Shown here: positions 16,125-24,524 of the stretch, one piece after another
Layout of the letters: the number at the start of each line of letters is the position of its first letter
Position numbering within the stretch: the stretch's first letter is position 1
NCBI RefSeq assembly: GCF_021325795.1
Contig: NZ_JAHPZX010000002.1
Location: forward strand, 682,001-746,000
Source of the DNA: Bordetella sp. LUAb4
GTDB lineage: Bacteria; Pseudomonadota; Gammaproteobacteria; Burkholderiales; Burkholderiaceae_B
Length of the DNA: 64,000 nucleotides
Direction: 5' to 3'
Translations under genes and position numbers: made by a program
The notes under the pieces: model-generated
Told to the model about the DNA's origin: nothing
What the model saw: only the letters and a program-made list of their open reading frames with translations
Databases searched by the model: none

Positions 16125-17558
16125 ATGGAACCACTGTATCAACGCTTGGCCGATCACTATCGGCAAGCCATTCGTTCTGGCGTATTGGCACCCACGGCAC
16201 GCATGCCGTCTGTTCGTAACTTGGTAAGACTGCATCACGTCAGCCTTTCGACAGCGCTGCAAGCCTGTCGCCGGTTGGAAGACGACGGCCTTATCGAAGC
16301 GCGCCCGCGTTCGGGCTATTTCGTCGTCAAGCGCAAGCGGGCAACGCTGCCTCCCATCGATGAACCCGATACCGGCAAAGTGCTGGACCCGGCGTCCTAC
16401 GTCGGCATCCACGACCGCGTTTCGGACTTCATCGCCAAGTGCGAAATCCACCCCAACAAATTCAACTTCGCCACTGCGGTGGCGACGCCCGACGCCTATC
16501 CCACCGATGCGCTGAAGCAATCCATGCTGCGCATGGTGCGGCGCCATCCGCAACTCCTCACCAGCACCGTGCCGCACGGCGGCCATCCCTGCCTGCAGGC
16601 GGCGCTGGCACGGCGTGCCCTGGATAGCGGCGTCAACGCCGCGCCGGACGACATCCTGGTGACGCATGGCTGCATCGAAGCGCTGAACCTGGCGCTGCGC
16701 GCGGTCGCCAGCCCTGGCGACACCATTGCCGTGGAGTCGCCCGCTTACTTCGGCTTATTGCAGATCCTTGAAAGCCTGGGCATGCGCGCGCTGGAAATTC
16801 CCACCAGCCCGCATACCGGTATCTCCATCGAGGCCCTGGATCTGGCCTTTCAGACGCATGCCGGCATCAAGGCCGTGGTGGCGGTGCCCAACCTGCATAA
16901 TCCCCTGGGCAGCATCATGAGCGATGCCGACAAGGCCAGGCTGGTGGAGCTGTGCGAGCGGCAACACATTCCGCTGATCGAGGACGATACCTACGGCGCC
17001 TTGGCCGAAGGTGACGAACCCTTGCGCGCCGCCAAGGCCTGGGACCGCGAGGGCAACGTCATTTACTGTGCCTCGCTGCACAAGACCCTGGCGCCGGGCT
17101 CGCGCCTGGGCTGGCTGATCGGCGGCCGCTGGAAGGCCCGCATCGCCATGATGAAGTTCGTGCAAAGCCGTCCCAATGAACCGCTGATGCAGTTGGCCGT
17201 GGCCGATGTGCTGGGCGCCAAGGCCTACGATCGCCATCTGGTGCGGCTGCGCGGCCGCCTCAAGGCGCAGCGTGAGCGCATGGCGCAGGCCATCGCCGAT
17301 TACTTCCCGCCCGGCACGCGTTTGAGCATTCCGCGCGGCGGCATGTTGTTATGGGTGGAAATGCCCGACGGGCGCTCGTCCAAGACGGTGTTCGAAACCG
17401 CGCTGCCCTTGGGCATCCGGGTGGCACCGGGCCGGATGTTCTCCAACTCCGACCGCTATGAGCATTTCCTGCGTGTAAGCTGCGGCGCGGCCTTCACCGC
17501 CGACGTCGAAGCCGCCATCCGCACGCTGGGCCGCATCGTGGCCGGAAAATCGTCCTGA
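16125..17558 (+). CDS. MocR-type regulator (GntR wHTH + aminotransferase-like domain)
   Basis: 477 residues. The N-terminal GntR winged helix-turn-helix (residues 1-70: MEPLYQRLADHYRQAIRSGV, RMPSVRNLVRLHHVSLSTAL, LIEARPRSGYFV) is joined to a fold-type I PLP aminotransferase-like domain (about 110-475). The PLP lysine lies in SLHKTLAPGSRLGW (Lys320), and PNLHNPLGS and EDDTYG are typical PLP-contact blocks. MocR proteins use PLP adducts as effectors, controlling for example vitamin B6, GABA or amino-acid genes. The target here is unknown; the divergent DUF2917-like gene is the nearest candidate. Transcription ends at the perfect hairpin at 17583. Confidence 0.9.
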   Translation: MEPLYQRLADHYRQAIRSGVLAPTARMPSVRNLVRLHHVSLSTALQACRRLEDDGLIEARPRSGYFVVKRKRATLPPIDEPDTGKVLDPASYVGIHDRVSDFIAKCEIHPNKFNFATAVATPDAYPTDALKQSMLRMVRRHPQLLTSTVPHGGHPCLQAALARRALDSGVNAAPDDILVTHGCIEALNLALRAVASPGDTIAVESPAYFGLLQILESLGMRALEIPTSPHTGISIEALDLAFQTHAGIKAVVAVPNLHNPLGSIMSDADKARLVELCERQHIPLIEDDTYGALAEGDEPLRAAKAWDREGNVIYCASLHKTLAPGSRLGWLIGGRWKARIAMMKFVQSRPNEPLMQLAVADVLGAKAYDRHLVRLRGRLKAQRERMAQAIADYFPPGTRLSIPRGGMLLWVEMPDGRSSKTVFETALPLGIRVAPGRMFSNSDRYEHFLRVSCGAAFTADVEAAIRTLGRIVAGKSS

Positions 17559-17582
17559 GCCCTATCGTCTTGAAATCCTCGA

Positions 17583-17614
17583 GCTGAGCGTGGCGCCATT
17601 GCGCCACGCTCAGC
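17583..17614. terminator. Perfect 14-bp hairpin between convergent genes
   Basis: GCTGAGCGTGGCGC (17583-17596) and GCGCCACGCTCAGC (17601-17614) pair perfectly around a CATT loop. It overlaps the stop of the DUF1488-like gene and lies 25 bp after the MocR stop. No U-run. Confidence 0.6.
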
Positions 17615-17897
17615 GGCCGGCGCGCTCGCTGGGAAAATCCGAGGAACTCAATAGCACCGGCAAGGGATGGCTTTCGCGGAACTTGCGCTCCGCCAGTGCA
17701 TGCAGGGTGCGGCGATTGCCATGATAGGCATCCAGCAAGCTGGCTTCCTCGACACCCGCGCCAAAGCGCGCGCGCAACAGTTCCCAGGAAACTCCTGCCT
17801 GAATGGTCCGCGCACCCGAAGCGGTCTCGAACCAGATCACATGCGCGGAACGATCGTTAACGGCGTTGTCATTTATGACAATATTGTTTGCTGCCAT
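17610..17897 (-). CDS. DUF1488-like small protein
   Basis: 95 residues. ATG 17897 has GGAGAG upstream; the longer frame to 18020 is not supported. The layout (short beta hairpin AHVIWFETASGARTIQAGVS, then WELLRARFG, a helical LLDAYHGNRRTLHALAERKF and the C-terminal PLPVLLSSSDF) fits DUF1488 proteins of Burkholderiales, whose function is unknown. Soluble, no signal peptide. The upstream 280 bp to the next plus-strand gene holds nothing else I can identify. Confidence 0.6.
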   Translation of the reverse strand: MAANNIVINDNAVNDRSAHVIWFETASGARTIQAGVSWELLRARFGAGVEEASLLDAYHGNRRTLHALAERKFRESHPLPVLLSSSDFPSERAGR

Positions 17898-18178
17898 GGT
17901 GCTCTCCGTAACGATCAAGGGCCGTGCGTAGGGAATACACGCCCGCCAATCGTAGCCAAGGCTGGCCTTACCGTGTGTAACGTCAGCAAGCATTCGACGT
18001 ATTTGGGCAACATCATCCAAAAGAGGATTTGATTTTCCTTGACCACGACGCTTGGCCTGTCGAGCGCGTCGGGAGCGCTACTTGCTCTAGCGTTGCCAAC
18101 GGTTTGGCGCATTCCCGACGCGCCACCGGAGCGACCAACCGCTACCCGTTTCAACGGGGCGGACATAAGGAGAAAACA

Positions 18179-18337
18179 ATGACTCTCGGAACCATCCTGT
18201 TGATCATTCTGATCCTGCTGCTCGTGGGCGCACTGCCCAGCTGGCCGCACAGCCGGAGCTGGGGTTACTACCCGAGCGGAGGCCTGGGCCTCGTTCTGGT
18301 CATCGTCATCGTTCTCCTGCTCATGGGGATGATATGA
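18179..18337 (+). CDS. DUF3309-family small membrane protein
   Basis: 52 residues: MTLGTILLIILILLLVGALP, then SWPHSRSWGYYPSGGLG and a second hydrophobic stretch LVLVIVIVLLLMGMI. This is the whole DUF3309 pattern: two membrane segments joined by the conserved WPHSRSWGYxPSGGLG loop. Function unknown; such proteins are often stress- or stationary-phase-associated. ATG 18179 follows AAGGAG; the frame upstream (to 18029) is untranslated leader. Confidence 0.88.
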   Translation: MTLGTILLIILILLLVGALPSWPHSRSWGYYPSGGLGLVLVIVIVLLLMGMI

Positions 18338-18445
18338 GGTCCAGGCAGCGCGGCATGCATACCGCGTAAGGACCACACTGGCCTTTGTCACCGCGCGGCA
18401 TGCCACCGCGCGGGACCGACCGACGCAAGACTATCCGCGCTTCAT

Positions 18446-18469
18446 CGACGCTCCCCACGGGGAGCGTCG
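18446..18469. terminator. Bidirectional terminator between DUF3309 gene and yddG
   Basis: CGACGCTCCC pairs with GGGAGCGTCG around a four-base loop (18446-18469), followed on the plus strand by TTCATTT. It lies between two convergent genes and abuts the yddG stop. Confidence 0.7.
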
Positions 18470-18470
18470 T

Positions 18471-19427
18471 TCATTTGGCGGGCCGGCCGTGGCGAGACGG
18501 CGCACGGCGATACGGCGCACGGCCAGGCGCGGCATGGCGACGGGTCGCGTACCAGCACAACAAAGAGCCGGCGCACACCATGGCCGCACCCTGCCAGAAG
18601 GTGAAGGACAGCGGCGCATTGAGCATCACCGCCGCCAGCGCCGCCGACAGCAAAGGCGTGAAATAGGATGCGGCCGCCATCAGCGTGACGTTACCGTGCA
18701 GGATGCCGACATTCCACGCGGCATAGCCTCCCCCCATGGCACCGGCCGCCAACAGGACCTGGATCAGCGCCGCGGCATCGATCTGCACGGCCTCGCCGCC
18801 CTGCGCCGCCCAGCCCCCCTGCAGGGCGTACTGCAACCAGAAAGCCAGCGCGGTCAATGCGAAGAAAAAAGTGATGCCATTGCGTCCCGCGGCCAGGCGC
18901 GTGGTCACGGTGCAATACGCCGCCCACAGCACCGCACCCAGCAAGGCCAGGCCATAGCTCAAAGGATTGTCGCTGACGCGGGCCATCAGGCCGGCGGGCG
19001 ACAGCGTCTCTCCGCCTTGCGCCCAGGCCACGCCCAGCAAGGCAAGAACCAGCCCCGGCCAAACCAGCCTGCCGGCCCGCTGCTTATTGAAAATAATGGC
19101 GAAAGCGACGGTCAGGCTGGGCCACAAATAGTTGACCATGCTGACTTCGATGGCCTGCTGGCCACTGTGCGCGTAACCCAGCGACAGAGCCAGGCACGTT
19201 TCATAGGCCACGAACAGCGCGCTGCCCAGGTAAAGATACCGGCGCGGGAAATCGCGCAGTGAAGGCCAGCCCGCCACGAAATACAGCAGCACCGCCCCTG
19301 CGGAATATATCGCCGCGGCGCCCAGCTCCGGGCCCAAGCTGACGGTGACGCCACGAACGAGGCCAACCATGGCCCCCCATAGCAAGATGGCGCAAAGGCC
19401 GATCAGAGTCGCTTTATTGCGAGGCAT
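18471..19427 (-). CDS. yddG: YddG-like aromatic amino-acid exporter (DMT/EamA)
   Basis: 318-residue inner-membrane protein with ten hydrophobic segments, two EamA halves. MPRNKATLIGLCAILLWGAM, LVRGVTVSLGPELGAAAIYS and the SMVNYLWPSLTVAFAI block closely match YddG, which exports aromatic amino acids and structural analogues. The C-terminal tail (about 20 residues, Arg/Pro-rich) is extra. Divergent from the GGDEF/EAL gene across 143 bp of AT-rich DNA with a palindrome. Confidence 0.88.
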   Translation of the reverse strand: MPRNKATLIGLCAILLWGAMVGLVRGVTVSLGPELGAAAIYSAGAVLLYFVAGWPSLRDFPRRYLYLGSALFVAYETCLALSLGYAHSGQQAIEVSMVNYLWPSLTVAFAIIFNKQRAGRLVWPGLVLALLGVAWAQGGETLSPAGLMARVSDNPLSYGLALLGAVLWAAYCTVTTRLAAGRNGITFFFALTALAFWLQYALQGGWAAQGGEAVQIDAAALIQVLLAAGAMGGGYAAWNVGILHGNVTLMAAASYFTPLLSAALAAVMLNAPLSFTFWQGAAMVCAGSLLCWYATRRHAAPGRAPYRRAPSRHGRPAK

Positions 19428-19502
19428 AGGTCCTGATGTTGTTGCGCTGTATCAAAACAGCGAAAATACAAAAAAATCAAAATACAAGCCAAATAATCAA
19501 TT

Positions 19503-19516
19503 GCGTGTTCACACGC
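19503..19516. promoter_or_regulatory. 14-bp palindrome in the yddG / EAL-gene intergenic region
   Basis: GCGTGT-TC-ACACGC, perfect six-base arms, in an AT-rich divergent promoter region (19428-19570). A regulator site is likely; the cognate protein is unknown. Confidence 0.5.
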
Positions 19517-19570
19517 TTGCAGCAGCCTCGACCCATGTCGCGGCAGTACGCAACACATGGAGTTTGAAGT

Positions 19571-21622
19571 ATGCAGGTGCAGGGCCGGGGATTTCGATGG
19601 GGCGTGTATGGGGTACTCACGCTGGTAATCGTGGCGGGGCTGGGTCTATCGGCTTTCATGGCGAACAAGGCCGAGCATTTCGGCAAGGCGCTGCGGCCCT
19701 TGCTCAATGTGAATCTGCCGGCTTACGAGCACTTGGCCGAGTTTGAACACGCGGTGCTACTTTACCAGTTGGCCCTGAACAAATACGCGACGCAGTCCAT
19801 CGATCACGATCGCTTCGTAATGCTGACGACGGGCCAGCGTGAAGACATGACGCGGGGGCTGGAAACCCTGCTACGCGATTTTCCCGATCACGCCGACGTC
19901 GCCCCCATCCGCGCGGCCAGCAACCAATTGCTGCCACTGGCCAGCCGGCTGGATGGCGTGCTGGCGGACCGGGCCAACGCCGGCAGCGGCATCCGCGACC
20001 TGCTGCAACAGGCCAATCGCTACACCAACGACATTCGCGATCAGTTGGTCGAATTGAAGCACGACGCCACGCTCGGTTTGCAGCAAGCGCAGGCGCTCAC
20101 CCATACCAATATCGAGTCGATGTCGCGGCTGGTACACGCCTATACCCTGCTGACGCTGGCCGCGTCGCTGTTCATGATGTACCACGTGCGCGCCCGCATG
20201 CGCAGCGAACATCAGTTGGCCATCCAGGCGTCGCATGATCCGCTCACCGATCTCGCCAACCGCCGCTCGTTCGAAAGGCGCTTGCAGCACATCAAGGATC
20301 AGCCGCACATGCTGGCGCTGGGGATGATAGACCGCTTCGACCGGGTGGTCGGCGGCCTGGGCTACACCTTCGCCGATCGGTTGATGCGGGAAATCGCCCA
20401 GCGAGTGCGCACCGCTGCCGAGCAACATGGCGGCGAAGTCTTTCGCCTGGACGGTGCCACGTTAGCGGTCCTGTACCGCTGCGCTGACGCGACGGCCAAC
20501 GCGGCATCGAATGTGGCATCTGATGCGGCATCCGATGTGGCAACTGATGCGGCATCGGATGCGACAGCCAACGCCGCGTCCACGGCGGCGCCCGGCAGCG
20601 CGGTCGTCGCACCGGCCGCGCTGGAAACCTTGCGCGAAGCCATGCGGCGGCCGTTTCGCTTTGGCCAACATGAAGTCTTCCCCAGCTTGAGCCTGGGCAG
20701 CGCGGCCTATCCGGCACAGTGCGAAGACGTGGCCCAATTGCTGACGCATGCCGACTCGGCGCTGCGCGCGGCCCGCGACGCCGGTGGTGACATCGTCATT
20801 CCCTACTCCGACGCCATCAGCCAGCAAACCCGCCACAACCTGCACCGCGAAGCGCAGCTCGCACATGCCCTGGAACGCGAGGAACTGGTGCTTTACTACC
20901 AGCCGCAGGAGCGTCTGGACGGCAGCGGCCTGGCCGGTTTCGAGGCCTTGCTGCGCTGGCGCCATGGCGACGAATTGATCTCGCCCGCGGAATTCATCCC
21001 CATCGCGGAGGAGTCCGGATTGATCATTCCGATCGGGGCATGGGTGCTGGAACAGGCATGCCGCCAGGCGCGCCTGTGGCAGGAACAGGCACCCGACCGC
21101 GAATTGGTGGTCGCCGTGAATATTTCGCCGCGCCAGTTCGGCCATCCCGACTTCCTGCACCGGGTGGCTCACATCCTTGCCGAGACCGGCGTCGATCCCA
21201 GCCGGATCGAACTGGAAATCACGGAAAGCATGCTGATGCAGGATCATGGCCGCAGCGAACATCTGTTGCGCGCTTTGCGTGAACAAGGCCTGCGACTCGC
21301 CATCGATGATTTCGGCACCGGCTATTCCAGCCTGGCCTACCTGAAGCGCTTCCCGGTGGACATGCTGAAGATAGACCAATCCTTCATCCGCTCGCTGCGC
21401 CCCGACGGCAACGATGCGGCCATTGTGCGCGCCATGATCAATATGTCGCATCACCTGGGGCTGCGTGTCATCGCCGAAGGCGTGGAAACGACAGCGCAAC
21501 GCGTGATGCTGCGCGATTGGGGATGCGACGAGATCCAGGGCTACTGGTACGGCAGGCCCATGCCCGCGGCGGCCGCGAGCGTGTTTATGACGTCCACGCC
21601 GGCGGGCAGCATCGGCGCCTGA
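19571..21622 (+). CDS. Membrane c-di-GMP phosphodiesterase with degenerate GGDEF and intact EAL
   Basis: 683 residues. One transmembrane helix near 10-30, a helical periplasmic sensor to about 190, a second helix near 192-212, then GGDEF and EAL domains. The GGDEF start is recognisable (ASHDPLTDLANRRSFERRL) but the active-site loop reads FRLDGATLAV instead of R-x-GGDEF, so diguanylate cyclase activity is not expected. Right after it (about 305-345) is an Ala/Ser/Asp/Asn repeat insertion. The EAL part has EALLRW (about 456-461), NISPRQF, ELEITES, AIDDFGTGYSSLAYLKRFPV, LKIDQSFI, AEGVE and QGYWYGRPMP, all consistent with active hydrolysis of cyclic di-GMP to pGpG. Stand-alone gene. Confidence 0.9.
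   Translation: MQVQGRGFRWGVYGVLTLVIVAGLGLSAFMANKAEHFGKALRPLLNVNLPAYEHLAEFEHAVLLYQLALNKYATQSIDHDRFVMLTTGQREDMTRGLETLLRDFPDHADVAPIRAASNQLLPLASRLDGVLADRANAGSGIRDLLQQANRYTNDIRDQLVELKHDATLGLQQAQALTHTNIESMSRLVHAYTLLTLAASLFMMYHVRARMRSEHQLAIQASHDPLTDLANRRSFERRLQHIKDQPHMLALGMIDRFDRVVGGLGYTFADRLMREIAQRVRTAAEQHGGEVFRLDGATLAVLYRCADATANAASNVASDAASDVATDAASDATANAASTAAPGSAVVAPAALETLREAMRRPFRFGQHEVFPSLSLGSAAYPAQCEDVAQLLTHADSALRAARDAGGDIVIPYSDAISQQTRHNLHREAQLAHALEREELVLYYQPQERLDGSGLAGFEALLRWRHGDELISPAEFIPIAEESGLIIPIGAWVLEQACRQARLWQEQAPDRELVVAVNISPRQFGHPDFLHRVAHILAETGVDPSRIELEITESMLMQDHGRSEHLLRALREQGLRLAIDDFGTGYSSLAYLKRFPVDMLKIDQSFIRSLRPDGNDAAIVRAMINMSHHLGLRVIAEGVETTAQRVMLRDWGCDEIQGYWYGRPMPAAAASVFMTSTPAGSIGA
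20486..20590. repeat. In-frame GATGC/GCATC repeat inside the GGDEF domain
   Basis: Imperfect repeats of the type GATGCGGCATCC / GATGTGGCATCT encode (Ala-Ser-Asp-Ala)n with Asn/Val/Thr variants, in the loop after the degenerate GGDEF site. Confidence 0.85.
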
Positions 21623-21655
21623 GCCAGCGCCCAAGGCAACACCCGAGCCAGCGTC

Positions 21656-21691
21656 GGCATCGATCTCGGCATCGGCATCGGCATCGGCATC
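21656..21691. repeat. Intergenic (GGCATC)n repeat
   Basis: Six hexamer units, five of them perfect GGCATC and one GATCTC, between the EAL-gene stop (21622) and the marR stop (21727). Same unit as in the AttE tail at 4930. Confidence 0.92.
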
Positions 21692-21726
21692 CGTTTCATC
21701 CCCGACGCCTGACCCGGAAAAGCCGC

Positions 21727-22218
21727 CTAGGCCTGGGTCGCCTGCGAGGTGGTCTGCTGCGCAGCGAGTTGTGCGGCCTGCTGCGCCGCCAACTGGGCGC
21801 CCTTGAAATTTTCCTCGAGGGCGGCCAACACCTGATGGAAGACTTCCATCTGCTTGGCCGACAGGCCATCCAGGGCATGTTCGAAGAATTCCGCGCGGCG
21901 CGGCAGCGCCTCGGCCACCACGCGCTTGCCCTGGGCCGTCAGCGTGGCGTTGATCAGGCGATTGTCCTGTTCATCGATACTGCGGCTGATCCAGCCCAGG
22001 CCCTCCATGGCCTGCAACTGCCGCGTCAGCGACGCGGGGTCCAGCCGGCAGCGCTCAGCCAGCGCTTTCTGCGAGCAGCGCCCTTCTTCGTGCAAGGCCA
22101 ATAGGATGCGCCAGCGCGGCAGGGCGTGCCCTACCTGAGCGCTGAAGGCGGTCATCATCACACGATAGGTCTGGCCTAGCTGCTGGACGGTGCGCAGGCC
22201 CTGTTGTTCTTTCGGCAT
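21727..22218 (-). CDS. MarR-family transcriptional regulator
   Basis: 163 residues. Winged helix-turn-helix: RWRILLALHEEGRCSQKALA, ERCRLDPASLTRQLQAMEGL, then the wing with IDEQDNRLINATLTAQGK, the DxRxxxxxLTxxG-type MarR signature. The C-terminus is an Ala/Gln repeat (AQLAAQQAAQLAAQQ). It follows the efflux gene by 4 bp on the same strand, so both are one operon, and the triple half-site before the efflux gene is the likely target: classic autoregulated MarR/efflux control released by a lipophilic ligand. Confidence 0.9.
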   Translation of the reverse strand: MPKEQQGLRTVQQLGQTYRVMMTAFSAQVGHALPRWRILLALHEEGRCSQKALAERCRLDPASLTRQLQAMEGLGWISRSIDEQDNRLINATLTAQGKRVVAEALPRRAEFFEHALDGLSAKQMEVFHQVLAALEENFKGAQLAAQQAAQLAAQQTTSQATQA

Positions 22219-22222
22219 GGCG

Positions 22223-23830
22223 CTATTCTGCCACGGGAGCGGCGGCCGGTTTGCCGACGGCGCGCGCCAGCGTGATCGGCGGAACTCGCCGCACCCACCA
22301 CAGCGTCAGAATGGCCACCGCCAACACCACGATCTGGCCATCATGAATCGCGCTGACCAGCGATTCGCGCGCGACCTCCAGGAAGGAAGAGCCGTTACCG
22401 CCGGCGGCCGCCACCTGCGCCATGAAGTCCGACTGGGCCTGCGGGTTGACCAGGATCTGCGGATCATCCAGCTGCGGCAACCAGTGCGCCGCCTGGCTCG
22501 CCGCCAGGGCGGATTCCACGCCGCTGACATAGCTGTGATTGACCATGGTGCCCACCACCGCGGTACCTATCATGCCGCCTATCATGCGCAGCGACTGCAG
22601 CAAGGCCGTGGCAATGCCCAGGTGGGCACGGCCGGCGGTCTGCTGGGCGAACACCGTCAGATTGGGCATGACGAAACCCAGACCCAGGCCAGCCATCAAC
22701 ATATAGAACGCGATCAGGGCGCGTGGCGTGTAGTGGTGAGTGGTGATCACGCCGGCCGTGGCCAGGCACAGCAGCAGGCAGCCCACATACAGCATGTTGT
22801 TGGGATTCTTGATGCGCGTGACGATACGGCCGTTGGCGATGCTGCCCACCGTGATGCATGCCACCATCGGCGTGACCAGCAGGCCGGCATCCTTGGGCGA
22901 GAGTCCGAATCCCCCCTGCAGCAGCAGCGGCGCGTAAAAGAGGAAGGAGAACATGGTCACCCCCAGCAACAGGGCCACTGTGAACAACGCGGCCAGGCTG
23001 GGATTGCGGAACATGTCCAGCGGCAGCAGGGGTTGCGGGCAGCGCCGCTCCCAGTAGATCAGCAGGGCGAAGGCCAACACGCTGGCGGCACCCAGCCCCA
23101 ATGACGTGGCACTGACGCCGTCGCCGGGCAACAACTCCACCATCAGCTGTATGCCGCCCAGCGCAATGGCGATCAGCACGGCGCCCGGCCAATCCAGGCG
23201 GATCCTGCCTGTGTTCACGCTCTGCCGCAGATGCGGCAAGTGGCGCACGACAAACCACAGGCCCAGCAGGCCCACCGGCAGATTGACGTAGAACACCGAC
23301 CGCCAGCCGTAGTACTCCGTGAGAAAACCGCCCAGCGTCGGCCCGACGGCATTGGCGATGCCGAAGGCGGAACTGAACATGACCTGCCAGCGCAGCCGCA
23401 CATGGGAATCGGGAAACAGGTCGGGAATGCAGGCGAAGGCAGTGCCCACCAGCATGCCGCCGCCTATACCCTGCAGGGCACGCGCCAGAACCAGGAACAG
23501 CATGCTGTTGGCCGCGCCGCATAGCACCGACGCCAACGTGAAGACCACGATGGCACCCACGACAAAAGGCTTGCGCCCGTAGTAGTCGCCCAGCCGGCCA
23601 AAGATGGGAATGGTCACCACCGAGGTCAGCAGATAGGACGTGGCGACCCACGCATAGAGATCGAAGCCCTTGAGTTCCGCCACGACGGTGGGCAGCGCCG
23701 TGCCGACCACCGTCTGGTCGACGGCCACCAGCATGACGACGAAGCACATGCCCAGCATGGCCATCAGGGATTGGCGGAAAGGCAGCACCTGGCCGGCGGA
23801 ATGGGGAGTATCTGGAGCACGAGGCGCCAT
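22223..23830 (-). CDS. DHA2-family (EmrB/QacA-like) drug efflux MFS transporter
   Basis: 535 residues from ATG 23830, about fourteen hydrophobic segments. MLVAVDQTVVGTALPTVVAE (motif D1 of the 14-TM group), GRLGDYYGRKPFVVGAIVVF (motif A), and the central ALQGIGGGMLVGTAFACIPD identify the DHA2 family of proton-driven multidrug exporters. An upstream in-frame ATG (23860) would put the operator inside the coding region; ATG 23830 with AGG nine bases upstream is preferred. The MarR gene follows by 4 bp. Confidence 0.9.
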   Translation of the reverse strand: MAPRAPDTPHSAGQVLPFRQSLMAMLGMCFVVMLVAVDQTVVGTALPTVVAELKGFDLYAWVATSYLLTSVVTIPIFGRLGDYYGRKPFVVGAIVVFTLASVLCGAANSMLFLVLARALQGIGGGMLVGTAFACIPDLFPDSHVRLRWQVMFSSAFGIANAVGPTLGGFLTEYYGWRSVFYVNLPVGLLGLWFVVRHLPHLRQSVNTGRIRLDWPGAVLIAIALGGIQLMVELLPGDGVSATSLGLGAASVLAFALLIYWERRCPQPLLPLDMFRNPSLAALFTVALLLGVTMFSFLFYAPLLLQGGFGLSPKDAGLLVTPMVACITVGSIANGRIVTRIKNPNNMLYVGCLLLCLATAGVITTHHYTPRALIAFYMLMAGLGLGFVMPNLTVFAQQTAGRAHLGIATALLQSLRMIGGMIGTAVVGTMVNHSYVSGVESALAASQAAHWLPQLDDPQILVNPQAQSDFMAQVAAAGGNGSSFLEVARESLVSAIHDGQIVVLAVAILTLWWVRRVPPITLARAVGKPAAAPVAE

Positions 23831-23840
23831 TTGTGGACCT

Positions 23841-23861
23841 ATCAATAATTGATCTATCAAT
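23841..23861. promoter_or_regulatory. MarR-type operator with three alternating half-sites
   Basis: ATCAAT-A-ATTGAT (23841-23853) overlaps ATTGAT-CT-ATCAAT (23848-23861): three ATCAAT half-sites in alternating orientation. It lies 10 bp upstream of the efflux start codon, in the position to block transcription of the efflux-marR operon. Confidence 0.75.
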
Positions 23862-24002
23862 CATTCTAGCGCAACCGCGCTTAAGCGGCATAAGCATTCA
23901 ACGGAAATGGCGGGCCGTTGCGCCGGTGGTACAGTGAAGCCCCTTCGCTGCCCAGCGCCGCAACCCTTGCCCGCCGCGGGCATGACGGCGTACCGCGCCT
24001 AC

Positions 24003-24434
24003 ATGCTAGATACGTTGGACGATCTCGATCACCGCCTCATCGCCCTTTTGCGCGATGACGGCCGGCTGCCCACCGCCACCCTGGCGAAAAAACTGTCGGT
24101 GTCGCGCGGGACGGTGCAGAACCGCATCGATCGCCTGCTGCGCAGCGGCCTGCTGCTGGGCTTCACCATTCGTTTGCGCAGCGAAGTCGAGATCCCGGCG
24201 GTGCGCGCCATGACGCTGGTTGAAGTGCGCGGCAATGAAACGGACGCGGTGGTCGGCGCGTTGCGGCGCTTGCCCGAGGTCGTGGAAGTTCATTCGACCA
24301 GCGGACGCTGGGACCTGATGGTGGAGATCCGCGTGCAGGACCTGTCGACCTTCGACCGGGTATTGCGTGACCTGCGCAGCATCAAGGGCATCACCAATTC
24401 CGAAACCAACTTGATGTTGGCTCATTACAAGTAA
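24003..24434 (+). CDS. Lrp/AsnC-family transcriptional regulator
   Basis: 143 residues from ATG 24003. N-terminal helix-turn-helix LDDLDHRLIALLRDDGRLPT, ATLAKKLSVSRGTVQNRIDR, then an AsnC ligand/oligomer domain (TLVEVRGNETDAVVGALRRL, VHSTSGRWDLMVEIRVQDLS). Usually binds an amino acid and acts globally or on neighbouring transport/catabolic genes. Met at 23982 is an alternative start; neither has a strong ribosome site. The nearby ornithine cyclodeaminase gene is a possible but unproven target. Confidence 0.88.
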   Translation: MLDTLDDLDHRLIALLRDDGRLPTATLAKKLSVSRGTVQNRIDRLLRSGLLLGFTIRLRSEVEIPAVRAMTLVEVRGNETDAVVGALRRLPEVVEVHSTSGRWDLMVEIRVQDLSTFDRVLRDLRSIKGITNSETNLMLAHYK

Positions 24435-24492
24435 GGCCATGCAGTTCGATGCGTTGACGATGCGTCACGGGGGCGCTTAGAATCGTTTTTAT

Positions 24493-24510
24493 TCCGAACA
24501 TACGTTCGGA
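24493..24510. promoter_or_regulatory. Palindrome upstream of the iclR-type gene
   Basis: TCCGAAC-ATAC-GTTCGGA, perfect seven-base arms, ending 14 bp before the IclR start codon. Position suits autoregulation by the IclR protein. Confidence 0.65.
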
Positions 24511-24524
24511 TTCCGATCTTTATC

